NCBI GenBank assembly: GCA_030643345.1
Contig: DAOWMA010000148.1
Coordinates: 1 to 5,784, forward strand
Source: Spirochaetaceae bacterium
GTDB lineage: Bacteria; Spirochaetota; Spirochaetia; B11-G9
Direction: 5' to 3'
DNA: 5,784 nt
Shown: one piece after another, positions 1 through 5,189 of the stretch
How positions within the stretch are numbered: position 1 is the first letter of the stretch
Layout: each line of letters starts with the position of its first letter
Made by a program: the position numbers and the translations under genes
The notes under the pieces: model-generated
The model's database searches: none
Told to the model about the DNA's origin: nothing
The model's input: the letters and a program-made list of their open reading frames with translations, nothing else

Positions 1-807
1 CAGATTAGAATAATAAATAACTCTGCAGACAGTTTTTCTTTTAATTCTGCAGAAATCCGTTCTTTTAATTTTAAGTTCAATGTAAAAACCCTAACAAATA
101 TTGCTGTTCGTGAGTCAGATCAATATTTTTTAAGAAATCGTACAAATAACCCTGTATTTTATCGGGAAATTACTCTTCTTCCTGGTGAGGAATATGCTTT
201 TATTACCCACCTTAACGATTATGTTGATATTAATGAAAGTGGAATTTATATAATCCAGTCTAAATTTTATCCCGAGTTTCAGTCAGGGTATGAATCAGTA
301 AATATTGAATCAAATAAGCTTACACTTTCTGTCAGGCCTTCTTTTGATACTCCGGATTTTCAGGAGCAAATTGATATTGAAACCGGTGAAATTCTTGAAA
401 TGATTTCAATGCCTCCTGATGAAGTAGTAAAATACGTTATAGAGGCAAGACAACAAAGTTCCTGGAATAAGTACTTTCTTTATCTTGATATAGAATCTCT
501 TCTTCTTAATCACTCTGACCGTAAACACCAGTACAACAGGCTGTCTGAAGAGAAACAAATGGAAATGATTGAGGAATACAAAAATGAACTTAATAATAAT
601 CTTGTTGACAATGATATCCTCCTTAGACCGTCATCCTTTGAAATTCTAAAAACCAGTTATACCCAAAGTGAAGCGACAGTAGAAGTAAATGAAGAGTTTA
701 TTTATTCTGATATCACAGAATATAAGAAATATACTTATTATTTACACCGATTTGGAAGTATATGGTCGATATACAACTACGAAGTTCAAAATATTGGTAC
801 CAGATAG
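1..807 (+). CDS. Unrecognised two-domain protein, 5' end missing
   Basis: The frame is open from the first base to a TAG stop at 805-807, giving 268 visible residues; the true start lies left of the window. I do not recognise the family. The first ~120 residues look like an all-beta, Ig-like module: alternating hydrophobic strands with a PGEEYAF motif at residues 61-67 and a GIYIIQSKFYP strand from about 81. The C-terminal part from about residue 135 begins with helical segments (VVKYVIEARQQ, then YFLYLDIESLLL), followed by strands ending in GSIWSIYNYEV. This order of helices, then a curved sheet with a W-x-I strand, suggests an NTF2-like fold; that is inference from pattern only. Any signal peptide would be upstream and unseen. 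The stop shares one base with the GTG start of the next gene, so it belongs to the same operon. An extracytoplasmic role is possible but not shown. Confidence 0.8.
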   Translation, partial: QIRIINNSADSFSFNSAEIRSFNFKFNVKTLTNIAVRESDQYFLRNRTNNPVFYREITLLPGEEYAFITHLNDYVDINESGIYIIQSKFYPEFQSGYESVNIESNKLTLSVRPSFDTPDFQEQIDIETGEILEMISMPPDEVVKYVIEARQQSSWNKYFLYLDIESLLLNHSDRKHQYNRLSEEKQMEMIEEYKNELNNNLVDNDILLRPSSFEILKTSYTQSEATVEVNEEFIYSDITEYKKYTYYLHRFGSIWSIYNYEVQNIGTR

Positions 808-1547
808 TGAAAGTACTGCTGGTCATTGAACAGGATACTACAAAAGATCAAATATTACGGCATCTGGCTCCGAGAGGATTTGATTTTATTCATTACAGGA
901 ACCCTATTAAAGCAATAGACAATATTGAAGAGATTAAACCTGATCTTGTAATTTTCAGTGCAGTGGATTTTCCAAGGCACTGGAAACCTTTTATCACTGT
1001 ACAACGTAGTTTTTTTACAAAAAATGAATCAGTATTCATTTTACTCAAAGGTGACCATTTCCCTGCAGAGGAAAGCACCAAAGCAAGCACATTGGAAGTA
1101 AACGGTATTGTCTCTGATAACCTTGAGGACCCGGACGTTTTAGGTCAGCTGGAGGATATTTTCAGCCGTAATAATGTAATTGATGATAAAAGAATAAGCA
1201 GACGCTACTTAAGTACAGTTACCAGGGACCTTGAATTTATTTTTACACATCCGCTCTCAACATCTCTAATAACTGGTGAAATAACAGATATTTCACTTGG
1301 CGGCATCAGTTTTCTTCCTGAAGCTCCCCATATTACCCAGGATATACGTGAAGGAACATTATTAACCAATTGCACCTTGCGGTTAAAAGAAACTTTTAAT
1401 ACAATATCAGTGACAGTTATTAGAAATAATAATTTTCTTTCACTTGGATTCCACAATCTGGATCAGGATTTGAAAGATGAACTGATGGAGTATTTTCACG
1501 AAATACCGGAACGTGAACTGGGTAAGTTACTCCATCCCGGAGGGTAA
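807..1547 (+). CDS. Degenerate receiver domain fused to PilZ c-di-GMP-binding domain
   Basis: This 246-residue protein is probably a cytoplasmic cyclic-di-GMP effector. Residues 1-120 have the alternating beta/alpha layout of a response-regulator receiver, starting VKVLLVIEQD. The key phosphorylation residues are changed: the acidic pair aligns with E8/Q9, the phospho-acceptor Asp at the end of strand 3 (PDLVIFS) aligns with Ser51, and the conserved Lys before the cis-Pro position aligns with Asp108 (LEDP). Residues about 125-232 are PilZ: the RxxxR motif is RISRR at 129-133 and the DxSxxG motif is DISLGG at 161-166, so ligand binding looks intact. I chose GTG at 807 because the first receiver strand begins there and it overlaps the upstream stop by one base. 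An ATG at 762 in the same frame would add 15 residues that fit no domain. The gene sits three bases before the next one. The output of the protein is unknown; no DNA-binding or enzymatic domain is present. Confidence 0.85.
   Translation: MKVLLVIEQDTTKDQILRHLAPRGFDFIHYRNPIKAIDNIEEIKPDLVIFSAVDFPRHWKPFITVQRSFFTKNESVFILLKGDHFPAEESTKASTLEVNGIVSDNLEDPDVLGQLEDIFSRNNVIDDKRISRRYLSTVTRDLEFIFTHPLSTSLITGEITDISLGGISFLPEAPHITQDIREGTLLTNCTLRLKETFNTISVTVIRNNNFLSLGFHNLDQDLKDELMEYFHEIPERELGKLLHPGG
1539..1544 (+). promoter_or_regulatory. Strong Shine-Dalgarno for the 129-residue protein
   Basis: GGAGGG lies 6 bases before the ATG at 1551 and overlaps the end of the preceding PilZ gene. It is the only strong ribosome binding site visible in this operon. 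The genes starting at 807 and 1940 have no clear purine-rich site and instead overlap the upstream stop by one base. Confidence 0.8.
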
Positions 1548-1550
1548 TTT

Positions 1551-1940
1551 ATGAGTATTACTAAGTATATTGAAACACAGCCACTCTATAACATCACAAA
1601 GTACAAATCTAAAATTGATTATAGAAATTGTGCTGTTAGTTTTACAGGATCAGCAAGAAAGCACCCTTACGATCAGGAAAAACTACTTCTGGTAACAGAT
1701 CCATTTACTTCACATACAGTTTTCTACGAATTTAGAATTCAGGATATAGTCCATTATGATGATTTACCGGGGATTGCAACTGATAGCGGTGAGAACCTTA
1801 TGATGGTCAAACTCTGGATTAATAAAGGAAGTCTTGGGCTTCGATATGAACCCTTTGAGGTTGATGAACCCCTCAGATTTATGAATGACAGTGAACTCCT
1901 TCATCAGATACTCAAAGAAACAGATACACATAAACAATAA
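1551..1940 (+). CDS. Conserved small protein of unknown function
   Basis: The 129-residue product starts at an ATG with an excellent Shine-Dalgarno. It has no signal peptide or membrane segment, so it is probably a single-domain soluble cytoplasmic protein. Visible landmarks are FTGSARKHPYD (31-41), LLLVTDPFTSHTVFYEFRIQDI (45-66), a PGIATDSGE turn (73-81), MMVKLWINKGSLGLRYEPFEV (84-104) and a short C-terminal helix. The repeated strand pattern suggests a mostly beta fold. From memory, similar ~120-residue proteins in anaerobic delta-proteobacteria are sometimes labelled 'inorganic pyrophosphatase Ppa'. I cannot confirm that label, and I see no family I pyrophosphatase DxDPxD signature, so I do not assign that activity. 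The stop overlaps the start of the radical-SAM gene by one base, suggesting a linked role. Confidence 0.8.
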   Translation: MSITKYIETQPLYNITKYKSKIDYRNCAVSFTGSARKHPYDQEKLLLVTDPFTSHTVFYEFRIQDIVHYDDLPGIATDSGENLMMVKLWINKGSLGLRYEPFEVDEPLRFMNDSELLHQILKETDTHKQ

Positions 1941-2917
1941 TGGCTTATTCAGAGGATGTCCACGAAAAGCTGATATGTAACCTCTGCCCCCACAACTGTG
2001 TAATCTCTAATGAACAGTATGGTATTTGTTCTATAAGAAAAAACGAAAATATGAAGCTTGAACTTCCTTTTTATGGTTTACTTTCAGCATTAAATATTGA
2101 TCCAATTGAAAAAAAACCTCTGTACCATTATTACCCGGGTTCAAGCATCCTTTCTGCAGGGTTTTACGGTTGTAATTTTCACTGCCCTTTTTGTCAAAAT
2201 TATCAAATTTCCCAGGAAACTGAATCCGTAAAAAGCAAAAAATACACTCCCCCCCTGGAACTTGTACAATTAGCTGTTAATGAAGGCATTCCTTCTATTG
2301 CCTATACATATTCTGAACCTGTAATACATTTCGAATACATTATGGAATGTGCAGAGCTTGCTCATTCCAATAACATCAGGAATGTATTGATAACTAATGG
2401 TTATCTAAATCCATTACCCGCTAAGGAGCTGCTCTCCCTGATGGATGGGGTAAATGTCGACCTAAAATCTTTTACCGAAAGCTTCTACCATAAAATTGGA
2501 GGCAGTCTTGAACCGGTAAAAGAGTTTATCAGGCTTGCATCAGAACTTACACACCTTGAAGTAACTACCCTTGTTATTCCGGGCGAAAATGATTCAGAAA
2601 AAGAAATTATGTCTATCGCTGAGTTTCTTGCAGATATAGATACAGATATTCCTCTTCACCTCTCCTGCTATTACCCTGTTTATAAATACAAAACTCCACC
2701 CACTTCTATTGATTCCGTTCTTTCCCTTACAGAAAAAGCATCACATATTCTTAATTTTGTTTATCCCGGAAATGTCGGGCTTAAAGAAATAAATACAAAA
2801 TGCTCTGAATGCGGGAATACTATTGTATCACGTAAAGGTTACTCAGTTTCAACCACAGGGATAATAAATGGAAAATGCTCAAAATGTGGGGGGGGAATTC
2901 CTTTCCCTGTCAATTAA
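1940..2917 (+). CDS. amrS: AmmeMemoRadiSam-system radical SAM enzyme (AmrS)
   Basis: This 325-residue protein matches the AmrS family in length and in every landmark I know. An N-terminal cysteine cluster reads CNLCPHNC (13-20), with C30 in the GICSIRKN segment. DPIEKKPLYHYYPGS spans 54-68. The 4Fe-4S radical-SAM motif CxxxCxxC is C78-C82-C85, followed by QN. YTYSEP (122-127) and a VNVDLKSF strand (171-178) belong to the partial TIM barrel. The C-terminus carries two CxxC pairs (C288/C291 and C313/C316), probably binding a metal such as zinc. Such enzymes cleave S-adenosylmethionine reductively to a 5'-deoxyadenosyl radical; the substrate of AmrS is not established to my knowledge. The usual AMMECR1-like and MEMO-like partners are not in the window. 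The ATG overlaps the preceding TAA by one base with no Shine-Dalgarno, so translation is probably coupled. The gene contains a C7 run (2249-2255) and a G8 run (2888-2895). Confidence 0.93.
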   Translation: MAYSEDVHEKLICNLCPHNCVISNEQYGICSIRKNENMKLELPFYGLLSALNIDPIEKKPLYHYYPGSSILSAGFYGCNFHCPFCQNYQISQETESVKSKKYTPPLELVQLAVNEGIPSIAYTYSEPVIHFEYIMECAELAHSNNIRNVLITNGYLNPLPAKELLSLMDGVNVDLKSFTESFYHKIGGSLEPVKEFIRLASELTHLEVTTLVIPGENDSEKEIMSIAEFLADIDTDIPLHLSCYYPVYKYKTPPTSIDSVLSLTEKASHILNFVYPGNVGLKEINTKCSECGNTIVSRKGYSVSTTGIINGKCSKCGGGIPFPVN

Positions 2918-2951
2918 TTGTCTTATTTCCAACAATATTTCCCATCATAGA

Positions 2952-2980
2952 TTGACATAACATCCCTGATTGTGTAGATT
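2952..2980 (+). promoter_or_regulatory. Sigma-70-type promoter of tRNA-Asn
   Basis: A perfect TTGACA -35 box at 2952-2957 is followed, after 17 bases, by a TAGATT -10 box at 2975-2980 (4 of 6 consensus positions). Transcription would start near 2987, leaving a leader of about 13 bases before the mature tRNA at 3000. The assignment rests on consensus match, ideal spacing and position. Confidence 0.7.
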
Positions 2981-2985
2981 ACACA
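2971..2985. repeat. Perfect inverted repeat over the tRNA promoter -10 region
   Basis: TGTGTA at 2971-2976 and TACACA at 2980-2985 are exact reverse complements separated by GAT. The dyad covers the -10 box and ends near the predicted transcription start, so it would not be a transcribed hairpin. It could be an operator for a dimeric regulator, or chance; the arms are only 6 bases. Confidence 0.45.
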
Positions 2986-2999
2986 GGTCTTAATGACGT

Positions 3000-3072
3000 T
3001 CCCTTGTAGCTCAGTTGGTAGAGCGGGTGGCTGTTAACCACTAGGTCGGCAGTTCGAGTCTGTCCGAGGGAG
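3000..3072 (+). tRNA. tRNA-Asn (anticodon GTT)
   Basis: The 73-base sequence folds into a full cloverleaf. The acceptor stem TCCCTTG (3000-3006) pairs with CGAGGGA (3065-3071) with one T-G wobble. The D stem is GCTC/GAGC (3009-3012 with 3021-3024). The anticodon stem GGTGG/CCACT (3026-3030 with 3038-3042) closes loop CTGTTAA with anticodon GTT at 3033-3035. The variable loop is AGGTC. The T stem GGCAG/CTGTC encloses TTCGAGT. G3072 is the discriminator. The 3' CCA is not encoded, so it must be added by a nucleotidyltransferase. The gene has its own promoter and terminator and decodes AAC and AAU codons. Confidence 0.96.
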
Positions 3073-3075
3073 CTT

Positions 3076-3107
3076 GGTCCCACTTTTAAAAAGTGGGACC
3101 TTTTTTT
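3076..3107 (+). terminator. Intrinsic terminator of tRNA-Asn
   Basis: GGTCCCACTT (3076-3085) pairs perfectly with AAGTGGGACC (3091-3100) around a 5-base TTAAA centre, in which one further T-A pair can form. Seven T follow at 3101-3107. It begins 3 bases after the tRNA. The T tract exists only for plus-strand transcription; on the minus strand the hairpin is followed by AAGCTCC, so it is not a good bidirectional terminator. Confidence 0.93.
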
Positions 3108-3127
3108 ATATCTAAAAACCTGAATAA

Positions 3128-3787
3128 CTAGAGATTCAGTATAGCCATACCATCCAATGCAACCCATTTCCCATCCGAAAATACCACAGGGTTTATATCA
3201 AGCTGATTAAAACTGCTTCCTAATTCCGTTATCAGAGTACCTACGGAGACAATCAGGTCTGCAAGGGCGGATATATCCATTTTACTTCCCCGGTAACCAG
3301 TAAGGACCTCTGAAACTGTTAACTCATTAAGCATTCGCAGTGCTTCCATTTTACTTATAGGAGCCAGTCTAAAAGTAACATCCTTATAAAGCTCAGTCAG
3401 GATTCCTCCTGCCCCGACCATAAGGGCCGGACCGAAATCAGGGTCTACAAGGGCACCTATTATAAATTCCAGACCTGAATATGGGACCATTTCTTCTATC
3501 AGCAAACTACTATCCGGAAAGGAGTGGTTCATCTCTGCAATTACTTTCCCGAAATCCTTTTTTACATTAAGCTTCACTCCTCCAATATCAGATTTATGAA
3601 GTATTTTTGAATCACACACCTTAACTACCAAAGGCTGCTCTAATTCAGTTCCCGTAAACTCCATTCCAGGTTTGAGCAGTATTCCTTTAGGTGTTTCGAT
3701 AGAATAAGCTTTAAAAAGTTCTTTTACTTCCCATTCATCCGGCTTACCAGGTATATTCAAGCCATCTATCCAATTATTATTACTCAT
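3128..3787 (-). CDS. acdB: Acetyl/acyl-CoA synthetase (ADP-forming), beta subunit
   Basis: This 219-residue ATP-grasp subunit works with the upstream alpha subunit to convert acyl-CoA, ADP and phosphate into free acid, CoA and ATP in the cytoplasm. Family features are QPLVVKV (51-57), HKSDIGGV (64-71), the DPDFGPALMVGAGGILTEL stretch (115-133) with the glycine-rich loop and E132, RLAPI (140-144) and DINP (197-200). H64 probably corresponds to the second phospho-histidine described for archaeal ADP-forming synthetases; that mapping is inference. The start at 3787-3785 is set by a GGAG 6 bases upstream and by the family N-terminus. The open frame continues 32 codons further upstream, but that part lies inside acdA in another frame and looks non-coding. 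It overlaps the acdA stop by 8 bases. Length is typical of a stand-alone beta subunit. No terminator of its own is visible after the TAG. Confidence 0.9.
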   Translation of the reverse strand: MSNNNWIDGLNIPGKPDEWEVKELFKAYSIETPKGILLKPGMEFTGTELEQPLVVKVCDSKILHKSDIGGVKLNVKKDFGKVIAEMNHSFPDSSLLIEEMVPYSGLEFIIGALVDPDFGPALMVGAGGILTELYKDVTFRLAPISKMEALRMLNELTVSEVLTGYRGSKMDISALADLIVSVGTLITELGSSFNQLDINPVVFSDGKWVALDGMAILNL

Positions 3788-5189
3788 TGTCTTCTCCAAA
3801 CGTCTTAAGAATATCCGATCTTTCAACAAGAAATCTTGCTGCCCGGACAGTTCTGTATACAGAGGAAAATCCAACCATTCCAAGATCGTAGAACTCTTTT
3901 AAATACTTATTAGTATAAGGGCCGTATTGAGCAAAAGTAATAACCGGTTTATTAAATTCAAGGGCCTTATTTGAAATCTTTTTCACCAGATCATTTGTAA
4001 TTGCCGGCGGGGTAAAAAAGGTAAGACATATAACAATATCCACACCTTCATCTTTAAGTACTGCTTCCAAAGTATCAACATATATTTCATCTCCCGCACT
4101 TGCCGTAATATCAACCGGGTTCTTTGTAGAAGCAAAAGAAAGATTTACCTCATTAAGTTTTTTTGTAGTTTTTTCAGAGAACTCTGCAAGATGCAGTTTT
4201 ATTCCTGCATCTTTCTGTTCTATGTAATCAGTACACATAACACCATAACCACCGGCTGCAGTTATTACAGCAACCTTGTTCCCGTCTGGTATTGGAAGCA
4301 TAGATAAGGACTTGGAAGCATCACATATTTCTTCTTCATCATATGCACGCTGTATTCCATATTGACGAAAAGCCCCGCTGACTACTTTGTCAGAACCAGC
4401 TAATTTTCCTGTGTGTGAACTTACAGCAGACTGTCCTGCTTCAGTTCTTCCGGCTTTTAGAATTACAATTGCCTTCTTCTTTGATACTTCCCGTGCTTTT
4501 TCCAGAAAAATCTTACCGTCATCTATTGATTCACTATAAAAAGCAATACAATTTGTTTCTTTATCTTCTGCAAAATAGTTAAGAAAGTCAGTCTCTGTAA
4601 GGTCTACTTTATTACCAACCCCTACAAAGGCTCTCATTCCAAATCCTGTATTGCTTGCAAGTCCCAGAGCTTCCGTACCCACCGAGCCGCTTTGTGTTAT
4701 AAATGCAATGCCGCCGCCACCTGAAAGGGCTTTATCACCATGTTCAACAAAAATTGTATCTAAACCTGTTTCAGGAAGAAATATTCCAAGGGAATTGGGA
4801 CCAAGCAATCTAATTCCGTATTCTTTGTGAATACTTACTAATTCCTTTTCAAGGGCTGTACCTTCTCCTCCAATCTCACCGAAACCTCCGGACACTATGA
4901 CAATAATCTGTATCCCTTTTTCTGCACATGATCTTACAGCTTCTACTGTCTGACTCGCGCTGATTGTTACCACAGCCATACTGATATTATCCGGAAGGTC
5001 CTCAATTTTATTAAAAACTTTTAATCCCAGGATTTCCTCTGCTTTGGGATGTACCGGGTATAGGTTTTTGACTGTCTTTTTTAGAACGCCAAGTATAATA
5101 TTTCCGACTTTATCAGGATTACTGGAAGCGCCGATTACAGCAACTGATTCAGGATAAAAAAGCGGCTTTAGATCTTCAGTGATACTCAC
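3780..5189 (-). CDS. acdA: Acetyl/acyl-CoA synthetase (ADP-forming), alpha subunit
   Basis: This 469-residue subunit carries the CoA-binding and phosphohistidine domains of the ADP-forming acyl-CoA synthetase, which makes ATP from acyl-CoA by substrate-level phosphorylation. In order: a Rossmann-type CoA-binding domain (about 8-130, with SVAVIGASSNP at 15-25), GPNSLGI (130-136), a succinyl-CoA-ligase-like domain with ITQSGSVG (164-171), the glutamate motif YSESIDDG (218-225, E220), the phosphohistidine loop SSHTGKLAGSD (257-267, H259), and a second ligase domain with NPVDIT (357-362). The catalytic residues I can name are present, so it should be active. The GTG start at 5189-5187 overlaps the iorB TGA by 4 bases and has GGGGA 6 bases upstream; the next in-frame ATG is residue 71, too late. 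The neighbouring iorB suggests arylacetyl-CoA or branched acyl-CoA as a substrate, but specificity cannot be read from sequence. Confidence 0.93.
   Translation of the reverse strand: MSITEDLKPLFYPESVAVIGASSNPDKVGNIILGVLKKTVKNLYPVHPKAEEILGLKVFNKIEDLPDNISMAVVTISASQTVEAVRSCAEKGIQIIVIVSGGFGEIGGEGTALEKELVSIHKEYGIRLLGPNSLGIFLPETGLDTIFVEHGDKALSGGGGIAFITQSGSVGTEALGLASNTGFGMRAFVGVGNKVDLTETDFLNYFAEDKETNCIAFYSESIDDGKIFLEKAREVSKKKAIVILKAGRTEAGQSAVSSHTGKLAGSDKVVSGAFRQYGIQRAYDEEEICDASKSLSMLPIPDGNKVAVITAAGGYGVMCTDYIEQKDAGIKLHLAEFSEKTTKKLNEVNLSFASTKNPVDITASAGDEIYVDTLEAVLKDEGVDIVICLTFFTPPAITNDLVKKISNKALEFNKPVITFAQYGPYTNKYLKEFYDLGMVGFSSVYRTVRAARFLVERSDILKTFGEDNE
3794..3797 (-). promoter_or_regulatory. Shine-Dalgarno deciding the acdB start
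   Basis: On the minus strand GGAG lies 6 bases before the ATG at 3787-3785, inside the last codons of acdA. It supports the 219-residue start over the ATG 96 bases further upstream, which is in the same frame. Confidence 0.7.

Noticed and set aside
893..1456. Two minus-strand open frames (893-1090 and 1205-1456)
   Set aside because: Both lie wholly inside the receiver/PilZ gene on the opposite strand, show no domain and have no plausible ribosome binding site.
2917..2936. ATTGT/ACAAT stem as a terminator after amrS
   Set aside because: The stem has only 5 weak pairs with a 10-base loop and no proper T tract; the amrS transcript may simply run on through the tRNA to the terminator at 3076-3107.
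3053..3072. 3' end of tRNA-Asn as an attachment site for an integrated element
   Set aside because: No second copy of this segment, integrase or mobile gene is visible in the window.
2979..3167. A 62-codon minus-strand open frame across the tRNA
   Set aside because: It is antisense to tRNA-Asn and its terminator, overlaps the end of acdB, and reads like the familiar false proteins translated from tRNA genes.
3788..3883. A 32-codon upstream extension of the acdB frame
   Set aside because: It lies within acdA in another frame, matches nothing in the beta-subunit family, and a good Shine-Dalgarno marks the later ATG.
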